Assembly (NCBI GenBank): GCA_001897435.1
Contig: MKSV01000003.1
Span: forward strand, 1-64,000
Source of the DNA: Acidobacteriales bacterium 59-55
Lineage (GTDB): Bacteria > Acidobacteriota > Terriglobia > Terriglobales > Acidobacteriaceae
Reading direction: 5' to 3'
Length of the DNA: 64,000 nt
Part shown: one piece after another, positions 31,815 through 40,954 of the stretch
Numbering within the stretch: the stretch's first letter is position 1
How the letters are laid out: each line of letters starts with the position of its first letter
Position numbers and translations under genes: made by a program
Notes under the pieces: model-generated
Told to the model about the DNA's origin: nothing
The model's database searches: none
What the model saw: only the letters and a program-made list of their open reading frames with translations

Positions 31815-33572
31815 CTATGCAGATTCTTCATTGCTGCCTGTTTCTCCCGCGCGCGTATTCCTATACGCATCGGAGAACTTCGCCTTGATCGCCTTCGCGC
31901 TTCCTTGCACGGAGGAGGATGCACTTGAGGCAATGCTCCTCGTCGCATCACCTACAGCCTGAACACCGGCCGCCATCGTGTCGCGCGGATGAGTTACCGA
32001 GTTGGCGACCTTCCCGGCGACTGCGGCGGTCTTCTCGGCGGCATTGACGGCAGTCCCCGCGATCTCACCTGCCTTAGCGCCTACTCTGCCAGATGTTTCG
32101 ACCGGATTTGCGAGACTGCCGGCCGCACCCTTCACAACATTTCCCGCTGAGCGAGCTCCACCGACCGCTCCCTTCGTGGACAGCCGCGCTGCATGGTATG
32201 CACCCCAGGTGGCCAGGCCGTGCGGCCGCATCAGAGCGGTCGTTGGGCCACTGACTGACCGTCGTCCGCCAGGAGAATTCTGCCCTCGCGCACCGGACGC
32301 TCGAGTTTGACTATCGGAAAGGCCAGATGTTTGGTCCGTCGAGATCGTATTTGCCGACTCTTTGCTTGGCGCATCTTTCAAAGAATCCGAAGAGGTCGCC
32401 GAACCAAAGCTTCCACGGATGTTCTCGGCAACCTGGTCCCCCGGACTACTCGCTGCTTGGGTCGTCGCGCCAGATGACGGACGGTTGCCGCCTTCAAATC
32501 CAGAGGCAGCAGGACCGCTGGTAGAAGGTGTTGCACTTCTTTGAGGGGCTGTTGGTTGGTTAGCGGCGCCGGTGGATCCAGCCGCCTGCGAAGAATTTGC
32601 AACACCGGCTGCACTCTGAGATGTTCCCGCACCTGATGCGCCAACTCCGGTTGCACCCGCAATGGCCCCCTCCGCAGCAGCGACTCCCATCGTTAAGGCT
32701 GTTGCTGCGGCTCCGAGCAGGGTTCCCGCCGTAGCCCCTACTTCACCACTGACGATCTTCTTCGCGATAAACGGGATCACCGCGATGGCAAGGGAGTAGA
32801 TAATGCTGGCGAGTCCTATCAGAATCGATCCTTCGAGATTGCCGAGGCCGCCGAGAAAGTCATTTTGATTGAGCATCTGCCCAACCTGTCCCATCTGGAC
32901 AGCACTGAGCAATGCGCCGAATCCCCCATAGAGGACCGGCCAGGCATTCCAGATGAAGACATTCTCGGCATACGACTTGGCAAGACGGTTCGTCGCACCG
33001 AGCGGCATCAGTGCGATGATGATTGGGCCGAAGATATAGAGGATGCTCCCGTAAAGGATGTAGAAGAAACCGAAGATCGCGATGACAACCGGATAGAGGA
33101 TGTATGCAACGATGATGAGTATCCCGTCGAGAACTCCGGCCGTAGATCCGGTAACAAGGCCCCAGAGGTTTTGGAAGCCCACCTGACTGTACTGAGTCTT
33201 GAGATCGCTAGCCCAATTGTCCAGCAGGTTGGTCGCACCGGATGCACTGTTAACCCAGTTGCCTGCATTTACGAAACCCTGGTTGATCGTGGTGAAGATC
33301 GCGTGATAGTTCATGATCACAACAGCGGTCACGACATACTTGATCAGGTTTGTTCCAAGCCCGCGCACGTCCCCGCCGTGCATTGCTGCCTGATAGACCT
33401 GCCACAGGAAGCCGATCAACAGAACTACATAGCCGACGTCTTGCATCCCACTCGTAATGCTCGTCGAATCGATTCCCGACACTGCCTGCGTTAAGAAGCG
33501 CTCGAAGAGATTCAACTGCGTCGCCTGAAAGAACGCGAGAGCGGTGATAGCGGGATGGAGGATGGACATCAT
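31815..33572 (-). CDS. VirB6/TrbL-like polytopic T4SS protein
   Basis: 585 residues. Residues 1-300 hold about seven hydrophobic helices, including VVLLIGFLWQVYQAAMHGG and FFYILYGSILYIFGPIIIALMPLG. The C-terminal 280 residues are Ala/Ser/Gly/Thr-rich and low-complexity, as in TrbL tails. It sits between VirB8 and TrbJ-like genes, the expected place. The first of two adjacent Met codons is taken as start. Confidence 0.8.
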   Translation of the reverse strand: MMSILHPAITALAFFQATQLNLFERFLTQAVSGIDSTSITSGMQDVGYVVLLIGFLWQVYQAAMHGGDVRGLGTNLIKYVVTAVVIMNYHAIFTTINQGFVNAGNWVNSASGATNLLDNWASDLKTQYSQVGFQNLWGLVTGSTAGVLDGILIIVAYILYPVVIAIFGFFYILYGSILYIFGPIIIALMPLGATNRLAKSYAENVFIWNAWPVLYGGFGALLSAVQMGQVGQMLNQNDFLGGLGNLEGSILIGLASIIYSLAIAVIPFIAKKIVSGEVGATAGTLLGAAATALTMGVAAAEGAIAGATGVGASGAGTSQSAAGVANSSQAAGSTGAANQPTAPQRSATPSTSGPAASGFEGGNRPSSGATTQAASSPGDQVAENIRGSFGSATSSDSLKDAPSKESANTISTDQTSGLSDSQTRASGARGQNSPGGRRSVSGPTTALMRPHGLATWGAYHAARLSTKGAVGGARSAGNVVKGAAGSLANPVETSGRVGAKAGEIAGTAVNAAEKTAAVAGKVANSVTHPRDTMAAGVQAVGDATRSIASSASSSVQGSAKAIKAKFSDAYRNTRAGETGSNEESA

Positions 33573-33578
33573 GACTGT

Positions 33579-34475
33579 CTACCTGTGCGTGAGAGATCCG
33601 CTGATCAGTCCGTTGTTGTTGGTGTTGTCCGCAGCGCCTAGCTTTGCAAGTTTGCTCTGATTCGCTATGTCGATGCTGCGCGTGCGCATGAGTTCAGCGA
33701 GTGCGGACTGGGTGTAGGCATTCGCGCGCACCAACCATACATCGGCTTCTGCCTCCAGAATGGGTGCGCTGCCCGGAGCGGCAAGAGCAATCTGCTGGCC
33801 CATCTTGTCGGCCTCTGCGAGTTCTGCGTCTGCCAGAGCGTCAATCTCAATAGCGCGCTTCATCGCGTCTTGTGCCTGGGCATCGGTCATGTCCGTCATG
33901 TTGCGAACCTCAGGCGATGCTGCGTTCTGCGGCATCACGATTCCATACACGTTTTGAAACTGAGTGGAAACTGAAGGAACGTTGCTGGTATTTCGAGACA
34001 GCAGTAACGATTCGAGACTCTGCGACTGCGGGAGCGTTGCGCTCGAGACGTTGACCCGGAACATGTTTCCGATCTGGCTGAACTGGCTCTCGAACTGAGT
34101 GACTGAACTCTTCGCCTGATTGATCGCCGTAGCCGGGTAAATGACGTCTTTCTCGTAGCTGGTAATGCTTTGCTGGGTCTGATTAATGTCTTTCAGCGGC
34201 GCAGCAACATACTTACTCATCAGGCTCTCGACCTTTGAAAGTCCGGCCAGAATAGCCGCAACATCGATGCCGAGTTGACCGTGGGCGGCCTTCGGCACAA
34301 AGAGAAGTGCAACCATCAATAACATCACGGTCTTAAGGAAGGTCAGCGTGTACCACTTGCGCGGTGGACGTGGGGATCGTTCCTGGCTTAGAAGCTCCTT
34401 TACTTCCACGGGGGCCTTGCCTTTCCAGAAAAGAGGTTTGCGAATCTTATCGGTAATACGCTTCAGGTCTGGCAT
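33579..34475 (-). CDS. TrbJ/VirB5-like T4SS protein (copy 1)
   Basis: 298 residues from the ATG at 34475 (GAAGGAG upstream). A hydrophobic segment at about 44-66 (LTFLKTVMLLMVALLFVPKAAHG) follows a basic N terminus, so it is exported or anchored. The rest is helical (INQTQQSITSYEKDVIYPATAINQAK; DADLAEADKMGQQ-like repeats) and ends SGSLTHR. The gene next upstream encodes a relative, ending SGALTHQ. It is like TrbJ/VirB5 periplasmic pilus-associated proteins. Confidence 0.6.
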   Translation of the reverse strand: MPDLKRITDKIRKPLFWKGKAPVEVKELLSQERSPRPPRKWYTLTFLKTVMLLMVALLFVPKAAHGQLGIDVAAILAGLSKVESLMSKYVAAPLKDINQTQQSITSYEKDVIYPATAINQAKSSVTQFESQFSQIGNMFRVNVSSATLPQSQSLESLLLSRNTSNVPSVSTQFQNVYGIVMPQNAASPEVRNMTDMTDAQAQDAMKRAIEIDALADAELAEADKMGQQIALAAPGSAPILEAEADVWLVRANAYTQSALAELMRTRSIDIANQSKLAKLGAADNTNNNGLISGSLTHR

Positions 34476-34486
34476 CGTAATCTCCT

Positions 34487-35314
34487 TCACTGATGGGTCA
34501 GCGCACCCGAGACAAACTGGTTGAGGTTGCCAATTGACGTGGCGCGCCGCTTTACCAGAACGTTGTCGTGGGCAATGCGGCCTGCCTCCTGCCGTAGATC
34601 CGCGGCGAGCATCTTCTGCATGAATGCCTGGCAACGCAGGTTGGCGACCTGCGCCTGAGCGGTCAGGAAAGGGGCCGATCCCGGCGCACTCACGGCGATC
34701 TGATTTTCCATCTGGTCTGCCGTGGCGAGCACAACATCCTGTCCCTGATCGGCAATCAGCGTGGTCTTGAGATTTTCCTGACCCAGGGCATCGTCGATGT
34801 CGACCATGACGCGGTCCTGCGGAGATGCGACGTTCAATGCAGGAACGCTGCCGTAGTTCGCCGTGAAGCTGCTCTGGAGCGCAGGAATCTGCGTACTCGT
34901 CCGGCTGTGTAGAATCGTTTCGAATTGCTGCGGGTTCGCCAATGTCGCGCTTGGGGAAGAGAGACGGAAGGTTTGAGCCATATAGCTGCGATAGCTTGTG
35001 ATGGAGTTCGAGACGAAACCTCGGGCAGAGTTCACCATAGCCAGCGGCCAGACTGTCTCCTGATAAAGCTGCTGGACCTCCTGGGTCAACTGATTGATCG
35101 CTTTCAAAGACGCTCCCATGTCGCCCTGAATCGTGCTGAAGATGGAGTCAAAGACACCGAAGACGCCGGCGTGGGCCGGAGTGGGCAATGCGAGAGCGAC
35201 GCCGAACAAAGCCGCCATAAGGGCAACGCACCCACGTCCGTTCCTGGGCATAAGAGTCCCCAAGGCAGAAGTCTTAAAAGAGTCAACAACAGTCGAAAAG
35301 GATGGAATGGTCAT
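34487..35314 (-). CDS. TrbJ/VirB5-like T4SS protein (copy 2)
   Basis: 275 residues. Signal peptide ending GVALALPTPAHAG. The mature part is helical: GDMGASLKAINQLTQEVQQLYQETVWPLAMVNSARG, then DRVMVDIDDALGQENLKTTLIADQGQDVVLATADQMENQ, and it ends SGALTHQ. Layout and ending match the protein encoded just downstream, so this looks like a tandem duplication with divergence. It overlaps the VirB4 stop by 4 bp. Confidence 0.65.
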   Translation of the reverse strand: MTIPSFSTVVDSFKTSALGTLMPRNGRGCVALMAALFGVALALPTPAHAGVFGVFDSIFSTIQGDMGASLKAINQLTQEVQQLYQETVWPLAMVNSARGFVSNSITSYRSYMAQTFRLSSPSATLANPQQFETILHSRTSTQIPALQSSFTANYGSVPALNVASPQDRVMVDIDDALGQENLKTTLIADQGQDVVLATADQMENQIAVSAPGSAPFLTAQAQVANLRCQAFMQKMLAADLRQEAGRIAHDNVLVKRRATSIGNLNQFVSGALTHQ

Positions 35315-37959
35315 ATTGCCTGTACCTCCAGAACCTCTCCAGACATCTCCTCTGAGAGCGGTGCTAACTCAGCGAGCCCCCGCGGATAACGCCGCGCCAG
35401 CTCCTCATATGCGGATAGCAGAGGGAGCTCGAGGTGCTTATTCAGCCACCACTTTCGATAGGTGCGCTCGCGCGGGTAGGTAGTCGTGATCCAGTAATCC
35501 ACCGGGGTCGGCGTGATCCTAATGACATGCGTGGATTCGGCCTTTTCTCCAATGGCGATGAGAAACTCCGCGCTTTGACCCTTCTTCGGCTGGGCGAACG
35601 CCTTGATCTGGTTGATCGCGGTTTCATTAAGGTTCATGTACTCGCGATGGGTTGTCATATCTCCGGGCTGTTTGCCGATGATCTTGGTCGTAGCGTTCTT
35701 GACGATGCCAGCGCCGAACGGGTTTGGCTTGTCTTTCGTGCCGACGAAGTCTTCCGGGGTCTGGCTGATACCCCAGACACTGCCGTAGCGCTTGCGAGCG
35801 GTGCGAAAGAGTTGCACGACGACCGAGGCGAGGATCGGAGATTCAAGCATCGCCCAGCACTCGTCGAGTAGAGTGATGTTCGGAAGCCCATCATTTCCGG
35901 AACCGCGATGCGTGGCTGCATGAGCAACCTTGAGGCTCATGGCGCGTTCAAGACGCGGATCGTCCTTGAGCTTCTCGACGTTGAAGTAGAGCCACGGGCT
36001 GTCGAGACGCACGGTTGTAGGGCGATCGAAAAGCTTGGCATAAGGACCGTCATCAACCCAGGCACGCAGCTTCATCGCTGCCAGACGAGCTATTTCGTTA
36101 ATCTTTTGGTTCTTGTTCCTGTCTTGCCAATGGGCCAACTCCGCGGCGAGGTCTGAGTAGAGTGGAGTGGGGTTGGAGCTCTTTGCGCTGCAACGCTTGT
36201 AAGTAGAGGCAATCGCTTCGAGCAGCACACTGTCGAGCAGATCGATATCAAGATCGGGAGGCGTGTTTTCCCCAAGCATGTGGCGTGTCAGGTTCTTGAG
36301 GAACGCCAGTTGATCGTTCGCCGGCGTCATTCCGCCATCCAGCAGGTCCCACGGATTGATCGTCTGCGAGCTATCGAGAGACATCTGCACCATCTCGCCG
36401 CCCATCAGCTCTACCAAAGGGCGATAGGAGTCGCCGCTTTCGAGGATCGAGACTCGGGCATTGCTGCGCGCGGCCATGAGCAACATCTGCTGCGCCGCGA
36501 GCGTTTTGCCACCGCCCGTTTTCGCCATCAGGAGACCATTGGCGTCGGACAGATCGGGATCGAACATGGAATATGGAATGAGTTGTCGATAAGGCGTCTC
36601 GAATAACATCAACGGGCTCTTTCGCGTGCCCGTCCATGGCATCTCCACCGGGACGAGATCGGCGGCGTTTGGGGTGAGCATGTCCTGTTCACGCTTATCG
36701 GTCTCACCCATTCCCGGAAGAGTGCCGATAAAGATGCGGCGCTTGGCGATGGTCTCGACGACAGCGCGAGCGCCATTCATATGCGTAAAGGCGTTGAGGA
36801 CCTCCTGGGTGCGATTGGATATCTCGCGCTCGGCCGATTCAAGGTCGCGGAAGCTCACTGCTTCATGGGAAGTGCGAACGACAACGGAAAGGCTCAGCTT
36901 TGCGGTCTTTAGGGATGACGAGATGATGTCGCGCTGCACCTGGATAAGTTGAGCCTGCGCTACCTCCGCCTCTGGGTTCGACTTGAAGTTTCCGTTCGCA
37001 TCCTTCTGAGCTGCGGTCATCTTCTGCAGGCGTTTCTTGTATGCCTTAAGAATCTTCACCTGGTCGGGGATCTCCACCTGTCCGCTGACGACGAGAGGAA
37101 AACCCAGCGTAGAGAACTTCTGCAGCATGCCGGGGAAAGTAGCATCGGGAAGTTCCTTCAGGCTGACGACAGAGTAGAGGTAGCCATCGATGTTGAGGTA
37201 GTTCTCGGCTTCATGGAGAATGCTCGCGTGGGTTACCTGGTCGCGGGCACTGCGATACGTCAGCATCTCTTCTCCAGGAATGTATGGCCGGCGATCGCGG
37301 CGGCGAGGATGCTGGGCCGCCTGCAGTTCGTCGAAGAGTTCCTGCGTAGTCAACCTGCGCGGTCCGATCTCCGCGGTTTCGAGCGAGCTCTCAATGCCAC
37401 GAAGGATCGATTCGAACTCGGCAAGATGTGTCTCGTGTTCTTTGCGGCCCCGCTGAATCGCCTTCTTCTGGCTCAGAGCAAAGCCGCCGAGCCTTCGATT
37501 CTGCTCCGCCGAGTGATACAGCTTGGCGTGAATGCGCGGATCCCAGATGAGGTAAACGTGCAGGCGATTCTGAAAGTAAGCTCCATCCGCCTCCTTTTCT
37601 CTCCACCGGCGCACCCGATGAGAATCGAGCGCCATGATCTCGGCCTGGTTGGTCCGCTGGGCACGGACGTACTCATCAATGAGGCCACCGAGATGCTCGG
37701 CGATCTCGTAGCGGAATTGCACACGCATGCTGACGTCGGGTATGCCACGGAAGAGAGCTTCGAGCGACGCCTTTGCCTGGTTCCTCTCCCCGTCCGTTGC
37801 GAAGTACGAGAGCACCCCCTTCAACTCGTACCCCGCGACGAACGACCCGTTGGTGCGAACGATAATGTTGTCTCCCTCCGGCAGATCGCGCAGAGGCAGC
37901 AGTTCGCACATCGCAGGCGCCTTCATCTTCTTGTCGTGTTCGGCGTAGGTCATCGGCAT
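35311..37959 (-). CDS. virB4: VirB4/TrbE-like T4SS ATPase
   Basis: 882 residues, the usual size for VirB4. The N-terminal domain precedes Walker A AKTGGGKT (Lys near residue 485) and Walker B ITLLDECWAML. Supporting segments are FKLLWGISQTPEDF-like SVWGISQTPEDFVG and the C-terminal Arg-rich VDYWITTTYPRERTYRKWW. VirB4 energises pilus assembly and substrate transfer. ATGA overlap joins it to the TrbJ-like gene. Confidence 0.9.
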   Translation of the reverse strand: MPMTYAEHDKKMKAPAMCELLPLRDLPEGDNIIVRTNGSFVAGYELKGVLSYFATDGERNQAKASLEALFRGIPDVSMRVQFRYEIAEHLGGLIDEYVRAQRTNQAEIMALDSHRVRRWREKEADGAYFQNRLHVYLIWDPRIHAKLYHSAEQNRRLGGFALSQKKAIQRGRKEHETHLAEFESILRGIESSLETAEIGPRRLTTQELFDELQAAQHPRRRDRRPYIPGEEMLTYRSARDQVTHASILHEAENYLNIDGYLYSVVSLKELPDATFPGMLQKFSTLGFPLVVSGQVEIPDQVKILKAYKKRLQKMTAAQKDANGNFKSNPEAEVAQAQLIQVQRDIISSSLKTAKLSLSVVVRTSHEAVSFRDLESAEREISNRTQEVLNAFTHMNGARAVVETIAKRRIFIGTLPGMGETDKREQDMLTPNAADLVPVEMPWTGTRKSPLMLFETPYRQLIPYSMFDPDLSDANGLLMAKTGGGKTLAAQQMLLMAARSNARVSILESGDSYRPLVELMGGEMVQMSLDSSQTINPWDLLDGGMTPANDQLAFLKNLTRHMLGENTPPDLDIDLLDSVLLEAIASTYKRCSAKSSNPTPLYSDLAAELAHWQDRNKNQKINEIARLAAMKLRAWVDDGPYAKLFDRPTTVRLDSPWLYFNVEKLKDDPRLERAMSLKVAHAATHRGSGNDGLPNITLLDECWAMLESPILASVVVQLFRTARKRYGSVWGISQTPEDFVGTKDKPNPFGAGIVKNATTKIIGKQPGDMTTHREYMNLNETAINQIKAFAQPKKGQSAEFLIAIGEKAESTHVIRITPTPVDYWITTTYPRERTYRKWWLNKHLELPLLSAYEELARRYPRGLAELAPLSEEMSGEVLEVQAI

Positions 37960-38147
37960 GTCAGGTTTCTCCGATCTGCAGATTTTGTTTCGGCTTCGAG
38001 AGCTCTTTTCGCAATGTCTTCCAAGCCGCAGATGCCGTCATGGAAACGTGAAGCAAACAAAACGCTCGCGAATGTGGCACGCGCAGCTTCGGCGTCCATG
38101 CGAAGGAGAACCGTGCCGTTCCGTGTTGTCCTGACCTGTGCTCGCAT
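37950..38147 (-). CDS. Small hypothetical protein between VirB3 and VirB4
   Basis: 65 residues with GAGGAGG eight bases before the ATG. It overlaps the VirB4 start by 10 bp and is 3 bp from VirB3, a tight operon fit. Basic N terminus (MRAQVRTTRNGTVLLRM), then a helical segment (ARATFASVLFASRFHDGICGLEDIAKRALE). No family recognised. Confidence 0.55.
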   Translation of the reverse strand: MRAQVRTTRNGTVLLRMDAEAARATFASVLFASRFHDGICGLEDIAKRALEAETKSADRRNLTCR

Positions 38148-38150
38148 GGC

Positions 38151-38495
38151 TCACTCCTCCTCATCCGCGATGTAAGGCTGCACCAGTTCCGAATCTCGCT
38201 CAAATCCGCACCAGGCCTTCGGCGCGAAGAACGAACGCAGTAGATCCAGCAGATATCCTCGGGGCTTGCCGTACTTGAAGAGCATCAGGAACGGAACCGC
38301 GAGGAACGGAACTACGAGCTCCATGAAGACGTTCAGAGGTATCCCGAAGATGTGGCTCTCTCCGCCAACAAAATGAGCAAGTAGGTTCATCAGCGCAGCC
38401 AGTGCGAGGACGAGGATCAGGTCTTCGAACTCGAGGCCAAGAAAAGTCACCTTGGTATGCAGGTTGCGATGGACGGGTGTGAGATCGAGACTCAT
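38151..38495 (-). CDS. virB3: VirB3/TrbD-like T4SS protein
   Basis: 114 residues. N-terminal MSLDLTPVHRNLHTKVTFLGLEFEDLILVLALAAL is the usual short VirB3 start followed by a hydrophobic hairpin; a second helix is FMELVVPFLAVPFLMLFKYGKPRGYLLDLL. VirB3 partners VirB4 at the inner membrane, and VirB4 is downstream with one small gene between. Confidence 0.8.
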   Translation of the reverse strand: MSLDLTPVHRNLHTKVTFLGLEFEDLILVLALAALMNLLAHFVGGESHIFGIPLNVFMELVVPFLAVPFLMLFKYGKPRGYLLDLLRSFFAPKAWCGFERDSELVQPYIADEEE

Positions 38496-38497
38496 CG

Positions 38498-38953
38498 TTA
38501 ACTTCCTATCCCGTGGGCGTGGGTGATCATGGACTCCGCTAGCCGCACGATGCCTGAGACCATGAGTGCCGCCATGGCGGCTGTGAACTTCCGAATCCAG
38601 GTCGAACCCGGATAGATCTGGTCAAGAACGCCGCCCATGTGCAACGCCATGGCTCCAAGCTGCGTAAGCGCAAAAACGGGCAAAATCACATTTGCGGTGA
38701 AGTTGACGAGGCTTAGCAGAGCGAGCCAATAGCCATCGGCGTTCGTTGCCCCTGCGTGCTGCACGAATCCTTCGATCGCGCGGAGAATGCCTGAGCACAT
38801 GAGTGAAGCAAAGCCGCCATAGAGATAGTTCTCAAAAGGGCCGCTCTTGCTGTAGCGGTAGACCGCAAAGGAGAAGAACCCTCCGGCAAGCGTGGGCATG
38901 ATGACGTTGCCGCCCCATGACGCGAGGTTTGTAATCGCTCCATCCAGACTCAT
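38498..38953 (-). CDS. Polytopic membrane protein of the T4SS operon
   Basis: 151 residues with about four hydrophobic helices, including VIMPTLAGGFFSFAVY, LASMLCSGILRAIEG-like GGFASLMCSGILRAIEG and LLSLVNFTANVILPVFALTQLGAMAL. GGAG precedes the ATG and VirB3 follows two bases later. It may be a TrbC-like pilin relative, but the number of helices argues for a separate membrane role. Confidence 0.6.
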   Translation of the reverse strand: MSLDGAITNLASWGGNVIMPTLAGGFFSFAVYRYSKSGPFENYLYGGFASLMCSGILRAIEGFVQHAGATNADGYWLALLSLVNFTANVILPVFALTQLGAMALHMGGVLDQIYPGSTWIRKFTAAMAALMVSGIVRLAESMITHAHGIGS

Positions 38954-38966
38954 CGGGCTCTCCTTT

Positions 38967-39629
38967 CTAGGCCACCATGGCCTGAAACAGCTTCACCAAT
39001 CCCGTAACGCTCAGAAATGCGATTGCCGCGAAGATCAAGCGCGTCCACGGGCGATGGCGAACGAAGTTGATGACGGCGCCGATACAGGCAAGTCCAGCCG
39101 CCGAAGGCATGATCTTGCCGGCGATGTAGTTCCAGAGCGAGCTGAGCATGTCAGTGGTGGCATACTCCCCGCCCGAGTTCCAGCCCTGGAACAGCTGGAT
39201 CGTTGTCGAGATTGACATCAGGAAGATTGCGGCGATGATCGAACCCAATGGATTCTCACCGGCAGCTCCATCCAGGGTGGCTTTGAGAACGAAGTAGGCT
39301 GCGATGATCGGGACAAGCTTAGCGACCACGATTTCGTTGACGAAGTTCTTGAAGAGCGTTTCCATGGTGGCGAGCCAGCCTGTTCCGACGGAACCGCTCG
39401 CAGCAGGAACCGTGATGCCTTGTGCCGCAACCCAGGAGAGGATCTGGGGAATCGTCAACAGAACGACGGTCCACAGTATCCACTTCCCGAACTTCCCACC
39501 GATATGGAAGTTCGTTCCACCTTCCGTCCGCAGACTGACGCCAGCCGCTGCGAGTGTGCAGAATGCCGCTGGAACAGCCAGATCGAACAGTAGTTGAAGA
39601 AGGTCGGAGAGGAATTGCGGCACAGGCAT
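38967..39629 (-). CDS. Polytopic membrane protein of the T4SS operon
   Basis: 220 residues with five or six hydrophobic helices: FDLAVPAAFCTLAAAGVSL, ILWTVVLLTIPQILSWVAA, LVPIIAAYFVLKATL and others. It sits between the pilin gene and the gene at 38498. No family recognised; probable mating-pair channel or assembly component. Confidence 0.65.
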   Translation of the reverse strand: MPVPQFLSDLLQLLFDLAVPAAFCTLAAAGVSLRTEGGTNFHIGGKFGKWILWTVVLLTIPQILSWVAAQGITVPAASGSVGTGWLATMETLFKNFVNEIVVAKLVPIIAAYFVLKATLDGAAGENPLGSIIAAIFLMSISTTIQLFQGWNSGGEYATTDMLSSLWNYIAGKIMPSAAGLACIGAVINFVRHRPWTRLIFAAIAFLSVTGLVKLFQAMVA

Positions 39630-39641
39630 CGAGAGAGCTCC

Positions 39642-40067
39642 CTACTGAATTGATCCTGCCTGGGTGATGAAGCCCTCAGCCATGCGTCCAAGCCCGGAGA
39701 TGACCATAAGAGCGACGCCGGTGACGCCCCATCCCATGTAGCCGCGGCCACTCTTGAAGTGCCAACCGGCCACTCCGAGGCAAGCCACCGCGATCACCGG
39801 AGCGATTACGTTGCATCCCCAGTTCACGATGTTGAGCACGGTCCCCTCGACGGTCGTGGCCTGCTGGCCCTGAACAGCTTGTCCGAACGCGGGAGCAGTT
39901 CCGAGGTTTTGAGCGTGCGCAGCGAACGGCAGGAACGCACCAATAACCATCAGCATGAGTGCGATCTTCAGCATGAAGTGCGGCCAGTTGCGGTCCTTGG
40001 GCCGGTGAATGGTGGTGGGTTCGGCGGATGCGCGAGCAGGCCGCGAAAGATTGAGTGCGGTTGTCAT
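39642..40067 (-). CDS. virB2: VirB2/TrbC-like pilin
   Basis: 141 residues. Long leader with hydrophobic segment (LKIALMLMVIGAFLPFAAHAQ) and probable cleavage after AHA; the mature part has two helices (VIAPVIAVACLGVAGWHF and WGVTGVALMVISGLGRM) typical of conjugative pilins. GGAG precedes the ATG. It heads the first T4SS block, and the ICE promoter element at 40132-40146 lies 65 bp upstream. Confidence 0.75.
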   Translation of the reverse strand: MTTALNLSRPARASAEPTTIHRPKDRNWPHFMLKIALMLMVIGAFLPFAAHAQNLGTAPAFGQAVQGQQATTVEGTVLNIVNWGCNVIAPVIAVACLGVAGWHFKSGRGYMGWGVTGVALMVISGLGRMAEGFITQAGSIQ

Positions 40068-40545
40068 AGCTGTCTCTCCTGGACTCGGCTGCTCTGGGCA
40101 TCCGTGTCGAGAGACAAGGTGAGGCAGACCGAAAACTCGGTCAAATCGATTCAGGCCCTAAATCGCCGCAGCAGCAATTGCAGAAAGGAGAAATTGGCTC
40201 AGCGGAAGAAAAAATAAGAGACAGATTCTCTGAGAGATCTACAATTGCGGGATCGTGAGTGGCTTATATATCTAAGAAAACATCGATAGATACCTTAGCG
40301 GTGTTTTTATGAGAAACGTCATTGCGCAGGTTGCTACATTTGCACAGCCAACTAGGCAAACGGCGTGTTGCTTGATACAGAGGAACAATCGGGCGCGAAG
40401 CGTAGTGATTCAGACTTGAAGTAAATCGGTCATGATGCGGAACGCTTTATCAGTCGGTTGATGCGGCAAAGTGCACATCGCACATGCGTACAGGCAACGA
40501 TGTTTCGTACACTAAGACAACTGTTTTAGCAGGAACGACTGCACA
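40068..40545. other. Divergent intergenic region with promoter element copy 2
   Basis: 478 bp between the pilin gene (leftward) and a plus-strand gene. Minus-strand ATTTGACCGAGTTTT lies at 40146-40132, read toward the pilin; no convincing -10 follows the 17-bp spacer. AT-rich stretches near 40260-40320 (TTATATATCT; TTTTTATGAGAAA) and the promoter of the plus-strand gene are not resolved. I see no coding potential. Confidence 0.55.
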
Positions 40546-40890
40546 ATGACGAAGGAAGAAGCGACCCAAAGGCTCCGACTGATCGGTACGCAGTGTTCCG
40601 AGATACTGCGTTTGCATGAACAACTGCCAGTGGATCCGGCTGCGGATGCCGTGATCCGCAGCCATATTTCGGACCTTAAGCAAGAACTTGAGTCGGAATA
40701 CATCCGCACCCAACCCGAGCGTGCCCAGAGATCCATGACGATCTTCGAACTCTCCGTATACGCGCCAACAATTGAAGAGGTATGGAAGCAGAGCGGAATC
40801 CGACGCCTTAGAGTCGAAGGAAAGGTCGATTCGAAGTGGAAGGAAGTGATCGAGGCGGTCGCTTACAAGGTTTCGCAGTACCTGGCTTGA
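40546..40890 (+). CDS. Hypothetical protein, possible regulator
   Basis: 114 residues, helical and charged, starting MTKEEATQRLRLIGTQCSEILRLHEQLPVD. No HTH is evident. It reads rightward between the two leftward T4SS blocks and converges on VirB10 (40955), ending 64 bp before it. Its position, in the opposite direction to nearly all ICE genes, is typical of a regulator or entry-exclusion gene, but that is inference. RBS weak (AGGAACG about 14 bases before the ATG). Confidence 0.6.
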   Translation: MTKEEATQRLRLIGTQCSEILRLHEQLPVDPAADAVIRSHISDLKQELESEYIRTQPERAQRSMTIFELSVYAPTIEEVWKQSGIRRLRVEGKVDSKWKEVIEAVAYKVSQYLA

Positions 40891-40954
40891 GCGGGCAGTG
40901 GCGCAAAAGGAAGCCCCAGCCAAAGCTGAGGCTCCTGGCTCTTCGATTGCCGCA

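Noticed and set aside
31815..32700. Ala/Ser/Gly-rich low-complexity stretch as possible repeat element
   Set aside because: It is the C-terminal tail of the TrbL/VirB6-like protein, a known feature of that family.
36949..38175. Plus-strand open frame opposite VirB4
   Set aside because: Antisense to VirB4 with complete motifs on the minus strand.
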